From positions 1 through 64,000 of the forward strand of contig JAFXVA010000013.1 of assembly GCA_017534965.1 (NCBI GenBank): 64,000 nucleotides of DNA, in the 5' to 3' direction. Below the pieces are notes generated by a model. That model worked only from the letters and a program-made list of their open reading frames with translations, did no database searches and was not told where the DNA came from. A program made the position numbers and the translations under genes. The stretch is from Elusimicrobiaceae bacterium (lineage in GTDB: Bacteria > Elusimicrobiota > Elusimicrobia > Elusimicrobiales > Elusimicrobiaceae). Below are positions 16,470 through 24,705 of this stretch, piece by piece (within the stretch, counting starts at the first letter, position 1; each line of letters opens with the position of its first letter).

Positions 16470-16601
16470 ATGACAAAAAAACACAAACAACAAAAAAATA
16501 ATAGAACAATCTGGGTATTGGGCAATAGCTATTTTAAAAAAGAGCCGATGAAGGAAGATTCTTTTGGCTATTCCGATTGGGAAATTTATTACGGAGTTTA
16601 A
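16470..16601 (+). CDS. 43-residue peptide, first gene of the ClpX-like operon
   Basis: A short basic-then-acidic peptide: MTKKHKQQKNN, TIWVLGNSYFKKEP and an aromatic C-terminus YSDWEIYYGV. It has a consensus AAAGGAGAG site, six bases of which (16457-16462) can pair with CTCTCC (16433-16438), so initiation may be restrained. It is the first gene after the riboswitch-like leader and lies 18 bases before the ClpX-like gene. It has no recognised family. It could be an adaptor or substrate tag for the unfoldase; that is speculation based on position and on the exposed hydrophobic C-terminus. Confidence 0.65.
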   Translation: MTKKHKQQKNNRTIWVLGNSYFKKEPMKEDSFGYSDWEIYYGV

Positions 16602-16619
16602 TTTAAAAGGATAATAATT

Positions 16620-17990
16620 ATGGAAAATAAAACTAAAAAAATTACGAAATATACTTCACGCGCAGAGTTAATAGAAGATATAGTAAATTGGAACGATATC
16701 TCTGTTTCTGCCTGTAAGGAAGCAGAGTATATTCAAACTCTTAAAGATATTCACACTCGCTTGTTGCGTTCCGATGGTAAAAAATTACCACTGGCCGAAT
16801 TTATTCAAAAAAACAAATTATCACAAGTGGAACTATTTTTACTGCTTCGCATATCTATATTGTGTTTGCAGCGTTTGTTAAATTCCAGTTTCTTTCAAAT
16901 ACCTAGTTTACTCACCAAAGGACAAATTTTTGGGACACGACAAGAAGTATTATCTATCTTATTAGACCATAAAAGTGTATTATTTACGGAAGGCATTTTT
17001 ACAAGTATAGGCGATAGAATAGAATTAAAGAGAAATTTCCTTGTTTTACCTGTTTCAAAGAAACCTAAAACTAAAAAACGCACTTTAAACCCTAAGCGTG
17101 TTTTAGCAGAACTTAACAAATATGTAATCGGGCAAGATGAAGCCAAAAAGAAATTAGTAGCAGGTGTTTTTGAGCATTTAACCAAATGTGCTAGTGCCAA
17201 AGACGGACAATTTTTTAATAAGAGCAATATCTTTATTAGCGGACCTACGGGAACAGGCAAAACTTATATGTGCCAATGCTTAGCAAGAATACTTAAAATA
17301 CCTTTTATTCACGCTGATGCCAGTCAATATACTCAGACAGGTTATGTCGGTATGGATGTAAGTGATATTTTACGCCCTCTTATTTCACACGCTTCAGCAG
17401 GCAAAATGCCTATAGCTATAGTTTTTATTGATGAAATAGATAAAATACGCCAAGGAAGTGAAAGTCACGGTGGGGCTGCTTCCACAAATGTCCAAGTAGA
17501 ACTTTTACGCCTTATAGAAAGCACTCGTTTTCGTTTGCAGGATAGAAGTTTTATTAGAAATGTTATGAATTTTGATATTTCCAAAGTACTTTTTATAGTC
17601 GGCGGTGCCTTTGAAAGTTTGCAAGTTAAACACGCTGATAAAAGTGTCGGTTTTACGCACGCACCTATTGTTAAAAAGGAAACTTTGACAGCAGATGATT
17701 TTATTGCCTATGGGATGTTACCTGAATTAATAGGCCGTTTTTCATACTTCGTCCAGTTAAAAGGGCTTGAAAAGGAAGATTTACGCAAAATATTATTTAA
17801 CCCGCATAATGGGCCTTTGCAACAGTATAAGGACTTATTGCATACATCCAATAAGGTATCCCCCAAAACCCTTGAAACCTTGCTAAACAATGCTTGTGAG
17901 CGACATCTAGGTGCAAGAGGGTTGCATCAGCAAGTCGGGCAATTATTCCAAACGCAATTTTTGGAAAAAGCAGTTCAAATTGAAATATAA
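16620..17990 (+). CDS. ClpX-like AAA+ unfoldase lacking the zinc-binding domain
   Basis: A 456-residue protein whose AAA+ module (about 155-450) follows ClpX closely. It has Walker A GPTGTGKT (about 208-215), the pore loop TGYVGMDVSDIL (about 239), Walker B IVFIDEIDKI (about 266), a sensor-1 region VLFIVGGAFESL, the VGF tripeptide at about 342 where ClpX has the ClpP-docking IGF loop, LPELIGRFSYFVQL and sensor-2 GARGLHQQV (about 430). The first 150 residues are unrelated to the ClpX zinc finger and probably provide a different substrate selector. It may unfold targets for the host ClpP. It sits in an operon with a 43-aa peptide, a LemA-like protein and a membrane TPR protein. Confidence 0.9.
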   Translation: MENKTKKITKYTSRAELIEDIVNWNDISVSACKEAEYIQTLKDIHTRLLRSDGKKLPLAEFIQKNKLSQVELFLLLRISILCLQRLLNSSFFQIPSLLTKGQIFGTRQEVLSILLDHKSVLFTEGIFTSIGDRIELKRNFLVLPVSKKPKTKKRTLNPKRVLAELNKYVIGQDEAKKKLVAGVFEHLTKCASAKDGQFFNKSNIFISGPTGTGKTYMCQCLARILKIPFIHADASQYTQTGYVGMDVSDILRPLISHASAGKMPIAIVFIDEIDKIRQGSESHGGAASTNVQVELLRLIESTRFRLQDRSFIRNVMNFDISKVLFIVGGAFESLQVKHADKSVGFTHAPIVKKETLTADDFIAYGMLPELIGRFSYFVQLKGLEKEDLRKILFNPHNGPLQQYKDLLHTSNKVSPKTLETLLNNACERHLGARGLHQQVGQLFQTQFLEKAVQIEI

Positions 17991-18001
17991 GGAGAATAAA
18001 A

Positions 18002-18499
18002 ATGACAGGAATATTAGTAGTTGTTGTACTCTTAGTAGTATTTGCAGTAGGATATTTCATTTCCGTAAACAATACGGAAATTCGCCTTCGCAATCTTGTT
18101 AAAGCACAGCAAGAAGTATGTGAGGCCAACTTTGATAAAATGTGGAAGGTAATTAAGCAAATTACAAATGTGTCTGATACATATTTAAATGCCTTTAAGG
18201 AAATTTACCCCAAACTTATTGAAGGGCGTTATCAAGGCAAAGATATTTCATTTATCGTAGAGCATAACCCGCCTTTAGATACCTCGGTTTTACAGCAACT
18301 TGCAACTGCTATAGAAATCAATCGCGAGGAGTTTTTCAGCCATCAAAGATTACTTGTCGCCCGTCATAATGAGCATAAAACATTTATTCAAAGTTTCCCT
18401 GCTAATATTTTATTGCCTAATGCTAAAGAAATCAAAATTACAGTCATTAAATCTGACCATACGGCAGATGTTTATGCCACAGGCAAGGAGAATATTTAA
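18002..18499 (+). CDS. LemA-like membrane-anchored protein
   Basis: A 165-residue protein with one N-terminal transmembrane helix (about residues 3-23) and a helical region (NTEIRLRNLVKAQQEVCEANFDKMWKVI in two halves) that matches the LemA/phage LemA-like pattern of an N-out anchor followed by a long helical bundle. A conserved-looking EHNPPLDTSVLQQLATAIE segment follows. Function in the family is poorly known. An AAGGAG site precedes the ATG. The stop overlaps the next start (TAATG), so it is translationally coupled to the membrane TPR protein, and the two probably form a complex. Confidence 0.75.
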   Translation: MTGILVVVVLLVVFAVGYFISVNNTEIRLRNLVKAQQEVCEANFDKMWKVIKQITNVSDTYLNAFKEIYPKLIEGRYQGKDISFIVEHNPPLDTSVLQQLATAIEINREEFFSHQRLLVARHNEHKTFIQSFPANILLPNAKEIKITVIKSDHTADVYATGKENI

Positions 18500-20079
18500 T
18501 GGTTATTGCATTTATATATGCACTTTGTTTTCTGTTGATAGTGCCACCTTTAATGGGTTGGGAATCACTCGGTATTTTAGGTATTGTGGTCGGTTCTATT
18601 TGTGCTTGGATTATTATTGGGATAGCGAAAGCTTTTGAATCGGAAAAAGTTCAAGATGAAGAAATACTCGGCACTTATGTAACCGAAGCGCGTTATTATG
18701 AACCTTGGACCGAAAAAATAAAACACGAAGACGAAGAAACAAAAGAAGTAACCTATGAAATAGTTGAGCACGAAGAAGAATGGGAAATTACCGTAGCCGA
18801 AGGCGATAGTTTCCCTATTGACGAAGAACGATATAAACAATATGTGGAGATATTCGGCAATGAGGAAGAAGATTATGTAGACCACGAATTGGAAGCCGAA
18901 GGCGAGATTATAGAATCAGGTTCTTGTTTCGTAACCGAGTGGCCTGGTACTTTTGATACAGTCTGTTATGAATATGTGCATCGCTCTTATAAAAATCCTA
19001 TTTTAAAGGGTTCCAATGTGTATGAAAGTGAAAAGTTAACCGAGGAAGATATTAAAAAATATCACTTAGTTAAATATGGTGAAATGTCCGTTTACGGTAC
19101 AGCCCGAGATAAAGATGATGCGTGGGAATTAAGCAGTAAACTAGACGAATATAACTGTTGGTTTCGTGAAAAGAATATAAAACTTAATTTTATTTTGCTT
19201 AAAAATGCTAAATCTACCCAAGCTATGTTTTGGCAACAATATTGGCAAAACGGTAAACGCAATACCATTAATGCTGTAGTCGGGATTAATGATGAACGTA
19301 AAATTGAGTGGGCACACGTTTTCGGTTGGCAAAATGAAGCCGTGTGTATTAAACTCCGTAATTTTATTGCAGGATTAGATAAATTATCAGATATTACACT
19401 CAATTTCAATAAAGCAGAAGAAATCTTGCAAAAAAATTATAAAGTGCCAGATTTTAAGCAATACGATTTCGTGCAAGGTCAATTCCCTTTAAAAGGTGTG
19501 ATTATTTCCTTAACGGTATGCCTTGTGATATTTTGCGGTTTATTTTGCCGTCCACCGCAGTATCAGGACCGTGCTTGCCACCATATTGTAGAAGGAAATT
19601 ATGACTTAGCAAAAAATGAATTGAGGAAACATCTTTCAAAATATCCCGAAGATGCTATTGCTCTAAATAATCTTGGAGTATTGCATTTCCGTGATAAACA
19701 ATTTGAAGATGCAGAGGTCTTTCTTTCACGTGCAGTAGAAAAGTCAGAGCTAATAGCCGATGATAATGCCGCAAGCATATACCGAAACCGTGGGACTTTG
19801 TATCGTGAAACAAATAGAAATAAAGAGGCTATTGTAGATTATAAAAAGTCTATTGAGAAGTATCACGCTACGAAATCTTATTGCATCCTTTATCGGTTAT
19901 ATAAGGACCTTGGATATAAAAAATCAATATGGGCTTTGCGAAAGAAATACGAAAATTATACTTATAGAGAACTTAAAGAAGATTGCGAAAGTGATGAAGA
20001 CCAAGTAACTTTCTTAATGGACTACGCAGATGCAATAGAAGGTCGTGGTTTTATGCGGTTAATTAATAGTTCATTCTAG
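18499..20079 (+). CDS. Membrane protein with TPR domain, partner of LemA-like protein
   Basis: A 526-residue protein with two N-terminal transmembrane helices (about 2-20 and 24-44). A strongly acidic, beta-rich domain of about 290 residues follows (EEETKEVTYEIVEHEEEW early in it), then a third helix (about 334-354, IISLTVCLVIFCGLFC) and a C-terminal TPR region (NYDLAKNELRKHLSKYPED, ALNNLGVLHFRDKQFEDAE). No enzyme motif is visible. Its start overlaps the LemA-like stop. The composition suggests a membrane scaffold whose soluble parts bind partners, perhaps the LemA-like protein and the ClpX-like unfoldase. The family is not recognised. Confidence 0.8.
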   Translation: MVIAFIYALCFLLIVPPLMGWESLGILGIVVGSICAWIIIGIAKAFESEKVQDEEILGTYVTEARYYEPWTEKIKHEDEETKEVTYEIVEHEEEWEITVAEGDSFPIDEERYKQYVEIFGNEEEDYVDHELEAEGEIIESGSCFVTEWPGTFDTVCYEYVHRSYKNPILKGSNVYESEKLTEEDIKKYHLVKYGEMSVYGTARDKDDAWELSSKLDEYNCWFREKNIKLNFILLKNAKSTQAMFWQQYWQNGKRNTINAVVGINDERKIEWAHVFGWQNEAVCIKLRNFIAGLDKLSDITLNFNKAEEILQKNYKVPDFKQYDFVQGQFPLKGVIISLTVCLVIFCGLFCRPPQYQDRACHHIVEGNYDLAKNELRKHLSKYPEDAIALNNLGVLHFRDKQFEDAEVFLSRAVEKSELIADDNAASIYRNRGTLYRETNRNKEAIVDYKKSIEKYHATKSYCILYRLYKDLGYKKSIWALRKKYENYTYRELKEDCESDEDQVTFLMDYADAIEGRGFMRLINSSF

Positions 20080-20157
20080 AAGATTAAAAAATGACTTGCG
20101 ATTTTTTAAAAAAACATATAATTTGATATACTACAATAGAATATTAAATAAAAAGTC

Positions 20158-20221
20158 TAAAAAATTTCTGTAAAAATTTTAAAGGGATAAGTTTTTATAA
20201 AATTTTTCAGAAAAATTTTTA
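20158..20221. repeat. 24-bp inverted repeat between the ClpX-like operon and ietA
   Basis: Arms 20158-20181 and 20198-20221 are complementary over 24 bases with two mismatches around a 16-base loop. It may act as the operon's terminator, although no clean T-run follows. The rest of the 332-base spacer holds only the ietA promoter. Confidence 0.6.
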
Positions 20222-20350
20222 AGCTAACTCTTTTTAAAAAAATAAGATTTTATTTTTGCAACATTATCAACTGTCATAGGCCGCTACCTTTGGCTAACCT
20301 TATTTTTGCCAAGCGAAACATAGCCGCTAATATTAACTTGTTTTTAGTAT

Positions 20351-20393
20351 TTTTGTCCCAATACTTGATTTTTTGTCCCATTTCTGCTATACT
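20351..20393 (+). promoter_or_regulatory. ietA promoter with two TTTTGTCCCA boxes
   Basis: TTGATT (20365-20370) and TATACT (20388-20393) are spaced by 17 bases with an extended TGc. TTTTGTCCCA occurs at 20351-20360 and 20371-20380, exactly 20 bases apart, one box upstream of the -35 and one inside the spacer. That geometry suggests a repressor binding the same face of the helix. Confidence 0.7.
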
Positions 20394-20411
20394 TATAAAA
20401 AGGGATGAGCT

Positions 20412-21449
20412 ATGAAAAAGAAAAATATATTAAATCTTATAAAATATTATGCAGAAAAAAATGATGCTGCGTTCAGAAATGAAGCATATGAAATTGCTCA
20501 ATATTTCGATAAAAACAATGATACACAATTATCTGAATATATTATGGCATTACTTTCAGATGCTCATACCCTTTCTCCTCAAAAAAGTCCAATGTCTTTT
20601 AAATTTATTAAAGCACTAGATTTACATACAGATTCATTACCATTACCAAATGAGATTAGAGATAAAATCTTAGGAGTTTTAAATGCAATAGGACATAATG
20701 TAGGTGTTAATAAATTTTTATTTGTGGGAGCTCCTGGAACTGGAAAAACAGAAACTGCAAAGCAAGTAGCACGCATTTTAAACCGAAAATTATTCGTAGT
20801 TAATTTTGATATTATCATAGATAGCAGATTAGGACAGACTGTTAAAAATATTGCTTTAATGTTTGAAGAATTAAAAACACTTCCTAATCCTGAAGAAGCA
20901 ATTATTTTAATGGATGAAATAGATGCTATTGCTATGGATAGAATTAACCAAAACGATTTGCGGGAAATGGGCAGAGCTACTTCCGCAGTTTTGAAAGGAT
21001 TAGATTCTTTTAATGAAAAACTAGTGTTAATTGCCACAACTAATTTACATAAATTATTTGATAAAGCATTAATTAGACGCTTTGACTCTGTTATTGACTT
21101 TAGCGCATATTCTCAAGAGGATTTGTTACTAATTGCAGAATCCCTTTTAAATAAATTTTTAGTTAGATTTAAATTTGCAGGAAGAAATATTTGTTTGTTT
21201 AGAAAAATAATTAAAAGTATGTCCCCTATTCCCTTTCCAGCAGAATTGAAAAACTTAATTCGCACATCCTTAGCTTTTAGTTCTTCTGAAGATGAGTTTG
21301 ATTATCTGAGACGCCTTTATTTTTCAATTCATCCAAATAAAAATATATCATTGAGATATTTACAGAAACAAGGATTTACAGTTCGTGAAATAGAAATATT
21401 AACAGGCGTTTCTAAAAGTTCTGTTTCTCGTGAATTAAAGGGATTATAA
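20412..21449 (+). CDS. ietA: AAA+ ATPase of an IetAS-type system
   Basis: A 345-residue ATPase with Walker A GAPGTGKT (about residues 108-115), Walker B ILMDEIDA (about 166), a sensor-1 segment VLIATTNL and the arginine finger in ALIRRFDSVIDF. The C-terminus contains a helix-turn-helix-like stretch (TVREIEILTGVSKSSVSREL). It lies two bases before a subtilisin-like protease gene; this AAA ATPase/S8 protease pair is the IetA-IetS arrangement known from plasmid maintenance and anti-phage defence surveys. The ATPase probably senses or remodels a trigger and gates the protease. Its own promoter carries a doubled operator-like box. Confidence 0.88.
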   Translation: MKKKNILNLIKYYAEKNDAAFRNEAYEIAQYFDKNNDTQLSEYIMALLSDAHTLSPQKSPMSFKFIKALDLHTDSLPLPNEIRDKILGVLNAIGHNVGVNKFLFVGAPGTGKTETAKQVARILNRKLFVVNFDIIIDSRLGQTVKNIALMFEELKTLPNPEEAIILMDEIDAIAMDRINQNDLREMGRATSAVLKGLDSFNEKLVLIATTNLHKLFDKALIRRFDSVIDFSAYSQEDLLLIAESLLNKFLVRFKFAGRNICLFRKIIKSMSPIPFPAELKNLIRTSLAFSSSEDEFDYLRRLYFSIHPNKNISLRYLQKQGFTVREIEILTGVSKSSVSRELKGL

Positions 21450-21451
21450 TC

Positions 21452-23674
21452 GTGAATAAGGTACTATATTTAAAAGGAACATTTGACCAAGCATCTCGTA
21501 CTAACAAAATGGGACCTGCTAATATCCCTGCAAAAGAATCTCTAAATATCAATAGAGTGCAGAGTTTGTTATCAGATTTAGAGCGTTTATATTTATACTG
21601 GCAAGAAAATCAACAAATAATTAAAGGTGCTCTAATTAGTGTATATTACATCAAGCTAGCCGCAAAAACTAATAGAATTAAGTGTTTACTTACTTCAAAG
21701 TCTTCTGTCTCTCCTAATCAATCAATTGTAGGTGCAAGGTTTTACAATGATATTAGCCAAAAACACATTATTACACACTTCGTTTCTTTGTCTACTATAG
21801 AAAAAACAATAAATATACTAAAAAAATGTGTTAAAGTATTAAATTTTTCTAGATTTAATGGAACCATTACACATTCACAAATTGATTCAATTAATAAAAA
21901 TATTATTAGAATTTCTGGAGTACAAATTTCAAAAAGCCAATTTGTAAATGCAATAGTTGATTGTTATTATGTACAAAAATTTAATATTTTCACATCAGAT
22001 GTGCCTACTAATCAAGAAGCAATTATAACTTTATATAATACAGGAGTGCAAACTGCAGAAATGCTTGAAAAATTAGGAATCGAGGCACCAGAAAGTCGTA
22101 TTTTAAAGGATAGCAACACTGTTTTATTAACACCAAAACAAATTTCTTTATTGCAACAGAAAGCTCCTTTTTTAATAGCTATGGCAGTTAGTGACTTAAA
22201 TAACATTACAAAGGAAAATTTTATATCTAATCGAAACACCTTATTTACTATTCCACATCCTACTAATGAACCTACTATTGGAGTAATTGATACTTTATTT
22301 GATAAACGAGTTTATTTTTCCGAATGGGTTGATTATCGAGAAATGATAGATATTAATATTCCCAGAGAGCAAGAAGACTATGTACACGGTACAGCTGTTT
22401 CTTCTATTATTGTAGATGGGCCTTCTTCCAACCCTCAATTAAACGATAATTGCGGACGATTTAAAGTGAGACATTTCGGGGTGGCTACAGGTAAACAATT
22501 TAGTTCTTTTACTATTCTGCGAAAAATTCAAGAAATTGTGACACAAAATCCAGATATTAAAGTATGGAATCTCTGTCTTGGGTCTAAAACAGAGGTTAAT
22601 CTTAATTCAATTTCTCCTGAAGCGGCAATTTTAGATAAAATACAATATGATAATGATGTCGTCTTTGTTATTGCAGGAACTAACAAAACTGAAAAAAATG
22701 TAGTTAGATTAGGGGCTCCTGCTGATTCTATAAATTCCGTAGTAGTTAATTCAGTCTCTTTTAATAACAAACCTGCTAACTATAGTAGACGCGGGCCTGT
22801 ATTGTCATTTTTTGAAAAACCAGATATTAGTTGCTATGGTGGAGATAGTACACAAAAAATTAGAGTTTGTACACCTACAGGAGAATCTTTTGTTTCAGGA
22901 ACATCTTTTGCTGCTCCGTGGATTTCTAGGAAATTATGTTATCTAATTGAAGTTTTAGGATTAAACCGTGAATTAGCCAAAGCTTTACTTTTACACTCAG
23001 CAACTACTTGGGACTCTCAAACTAATGAAATGTCTAATTTAATAGGATATGGCATCGTTCCTACAGATATAAATAACATCGTTAATAGTAGTAATGATGA
23101 AATTCGATTTATGTTAACTGGAAAATCAGAAACATATAACACTTATACATATAAACTTCCTATACCAGCATATAATGGTAAACATCCTTTTATTACAAAA
23201 GCCACTCTATGCTATTTCCCTTTGTGTTCGCGCAATCAGGGAGTAGATTATACCAATACAGAACTAGACATTCAATTCGGTCGAATAGATGAAACAATAA
23301 AACCAATAAATAATAATTATCAATCAGAACCAGGACATCATACATTGGAAGCAGAAGCAAGAAAATATTTTAAAAAATGGAATAATGTAAAACATATTAG
23401 AGAAAAATCTACTGGTAGGAACCAAGGGAAAAAAGCATATCAAACAGGTCTTTGGGGGTTAAGTTTAAAGAGAACTGAGCGTTTAGATAGTCGATTTGAA
23501 CGTGGGATTAATTTCGGAGTGATTATTTCTCTTAAACATATAAAGGGCGAAAATAAAATAGAAGATTTTATTCAAAATTGTCAATTAAAAGGTTGGTTGG
23601 TTAATAATATAGATGTAAATAATCAAGTAGAAATTTACAATAAAGCAGAACAGGAAGTAGTTTTTGACGACTAA
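21452..23674 (+). CDS. ietS: Subtilisin-like (S8) protease of an IetAS-type system
   Basis: A 740-residue protein beginning at GTG, two bases after the ietA stop. A roughly 260-residue N-terminal domain of unknown fold precedes a peptidase S8 domain with the full catalytic triad: Asp in GVIDTLFD (about 279), His in VHGTAVSS (about 311) and Ser in SGTSFAAPW (about 485). A C-terminal beta-rich region of about 200 residues follows. There is no signal peptide, so it acts in the cytoplasm. Together with the ATPase it should form a regulated intracellular protease. Substrates are unknown. It is the last gene before the right attachment site. Confidence 0.9.
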   Translation: MNKVLYLKGTFDQASRTNKMGPANIPAKESLNINRVQSLLSDLERLYLYWQENQQIIKGALISVYYIKLAAKTNRIKCLLTSKSSVSPNQSIVGARFYNDISQKHIITHFVSLSTIEKTINILKKCVKVLNFSRFNGTITHSQIDSINKNIIRISGVQISKSQFVNAIVDCYYVQKFNIFTSDVPTNQEAIITLYNTGVQTAEMLEKLGIEAPESRILKDSNTVLLTPKQISLLQQKAPFLIAMAVSDLNNITKENFISNRNTLFTIPHPTNEPTIGVIDTLFDKRVYFSEWVDYREMIDINIPREQEDYVHGTAVSSIIVDGPSSNPQLNDNCGRFKVRHFGVATGKQFSSFTILRKIQEIVTQNPDIKVWNLCLGSKTEVNLNSISPEAAILDKIQYDNDVVFVIAGTNKTEKNVVRLGAPADSINSVVVNSVSFNNKPANYSRRGPVLSFFEKPDISCYGGDSTQKIRVCTPTGESFVSGTSFAAPWISRKLCYLIEVLGLNRELAKALLLHSATTWDSQTNEMSNLIGYGIVPTDINNIVNSSNDEIRFMLTGKSETYNTYTYKLPIPAYNGKHPFITKATLCYFPLCSRNQGVDYTNTELDIQFGRIDETIKPINNNYQSEPGHHTLEAEARKYFKKWNNVKHIREKSTGRNQGKKAYQTGLWGLSLKRTERLDSRFERGINFGVIISLKHIKGENKIEDFIQNCQLKGWLVNNIDVNNQVEIYNKAEQEVVFDD

Positions 23675-24011
23675 TTAATCTTAGTAAGAAATAAATTATA
23701 AAACTTCTTCTCTCTTTTTTCAGGCTATTTTCCTATATATCCCTTTTAAATGTTATGAGAAATTGTAATTGAAGTATATATTTAATTATTCACCTTTCCC
23801 GCGGAAATTGGGCCTTTCAGACGTATTTACTTTTTTAAAATTGCCAAATAAAGAGCACAAAAAGATATTTTTGTCCTCATAAAACGCATTGCCAAAATAT
23901 TGACAATAAAACTACAAAAACCTGCAAAAACGCGCAAAAAATGGCCTTTTTAACGCTTAGGTCAAAAAAGCCATAAAATAGGTAAAAAATAATAAATCTT
24001 CGTCGTAAAAT
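23675..24011. other. Right end of the island: recombination-type repeats, no gene
   Basis: No credible gene. It holds an almost perfect palindrome GAGcACAAAAA-GATA-TTTTTGTcCTC (23853-23878), the second copy of the 21-bp palindromic repeat (23888-23908), and a TCGTCGtaAAAAT-like motif (24000-24010) that resembles TCGTCGagAAAAT just inside the left end (4845-4857). These are plausible binding sites for integrase and accessory proteins. Confidence 0.5.
23888..23908. repeat. Candidate integrase arm site, right
   Basis: Identical over 21 bases to 4883-4903 and in the same orientation; it is an imperfect palindrome 103 bases from the right core site. Confidence 0.55.
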
Positions 24012-24071
24012 AATGCCAATAAAAAATGCCCAGTACAGGATTTGAACCTGTGACCTTTCCCATGTCAAGGG
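24012..24071. repeat. Right attachment site (60-bp direct repeat)
   Basis: Identical to 4758-4817. This copy rebuilds the 3' half of the functional tRNA-Val, so the element restores the tRNA gene it entered. Confidence 0.92.
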
Positions 24072-24098
24072 AACGCGCTACCACTGCGCCAACTGGGC
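24027..24098 (-). tRNA. tRNA-Val(GAC)
   Basis: A complete cloverleaf on the minus strand: acceptor GCCCAGT/ACTGGGC with discriminator A, D arm GCGC...GCGC, anticodon arm TTCCC-TTGACAT-GGGAA giving anticodon GAC, variable loop AGGTC and T arm ACAGG-TTCAAAT-CCTGT. CCA is not encoded. Its 3' half is supplied by the integrated element. Confidence 0.97.
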
Positions 24099-24150
24099 TT
24101 AAAACTAAAAACTCAAATTGTTTATCGTCGTCATTTCTAACAACAAATAT

Positions 24151-24179
24151 ATTATAGCAAATTTATTTTATAACTGCAA
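24151..24179 (-). promoter_or_regulatory. Promoter of tRNA-Val
   Basis: Read on the minus strand: TTGCAG, 17 bases, then a consensus TATAAT preceded by TGC. The same TTTGCTATAATATATTT string precedes tRNA-Ala at 43922-43938. Confidence 0.75.
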
Positions 24180-24187
24180 AAGATAAT

Positions 24188-24688
24188 TTATAATAAACTA
24201 TCGTAAATATTTTTATCTTCCGTGCTAAAACAAACAAAAAATATTTGTTTTATATTTTTTAATGTGGGGGAAATTTCTTTTATGGAGGTTACGGCTATTT
24301 TTGCTGCTTTCTCTTTAGGAAAGCGGTAAACGCCTGTAGAGATGCAAGGGAAAGCAATATCTTTACATTTATATAATTCTGCTAATTTTACAGAATTTAT
24401 ATAACAATTATATAGTTTTTCTTCTTCCTTATTATTTCCGCCATACCATACCGGACCGACGGTATGTATTACATATTTACAAGGCAAGTTATAATCGGAA
24501 GTTATTTTAGCTTCACCTGTTTTGCATCCGCCTAAAGTTTGGCATTCTTTTAATAAATCCGGCCCGGCAGCGCGATGTATTGCCCCGTCAACGCCGCCTC
24601 CACCAAGCAAGGTATGATTTGCCGCATTGACAATAGCATCTACTTTAAGCGTAGTAATATCCTCTTTAATAACTTGTAAACTAATCAT
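24188..24688 (-). CDS. Macro-domain protein (O-acetyl-ADP-ribose deacetylase type)
   Basis: A 166-residue single-domain protein with the macro-domain signatures [27 protein letters not shown] (the ADP-ribose pocket, about residues 16-42), [19 protein letters not shown] and [10 protein letters not shown]. Enzymes of this YmdB-like class remove acetyl-ADP-ribose or ADP-ribosyl esters. All pocket residues appear present. It lies just outside the right boundary of the island, 17 bases upstream of nothing obvious in its operon except the phosphoesterase that follows it in the reverse direction. The host copy probably deals with ADP-ribose derivatives; no link to the island is shown. Confidence 0.93.
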   Translation of the reverse strand: MISLQVIKEDITTLKVDAIVNAANHTLLGGGGVDGAIHRAAGPDLLKECQTLGGCKTGEAKITSDYNLPCKYVIHTVGPVWYGGNNKEEEKLYNCYINSVKLAELYKCKDIAFPCISTGVYRFPKEKAAKIAVTSIKEISPTLKNIKQIFFVCFSTEDKNIYDSLL

Positions 24689-24705
24689 ATAAAAAAGTAA
24701 ATTCT

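Larger units (their letters stand above)
4818..24071. mobile_element. Integrative defence island in tRNA-Val
   Basis: The region is bounded by the 60-bp direct repeats 4758-4817 and 24012-24071 and encodes a tyrosine integrase, an AlpA-like protein, a ribbon-helix-helix regulator and a gpII-like replication initiator. Cargo: an AlbA-domain protein, a Fic protein, type III restriction-modification, a ClpX-like/LemA-like/TPR operon and IetAS. There are no structural phage genes and no relaxase or conjugation genes, so it is a small integrative element, possibly a plasmid- or phage-derived satellite that needs help to transfer. A 21-bp palindromic repeat lies near both ends (4883-4903 and 23888-23908). 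Confidence 0.9.

Noticed and set aside
23877-24068. 63-codon minus-strand open frame at the right end of the island
   Set aside because: It runs through the tRNA-Val gene and the attachment repeat.
4818-24071. Interpretation as a complete prophage or conjugative element
   Set aside because: No capsid, terminase, tail, lysis, relaxase or type IV secretion genes are present.
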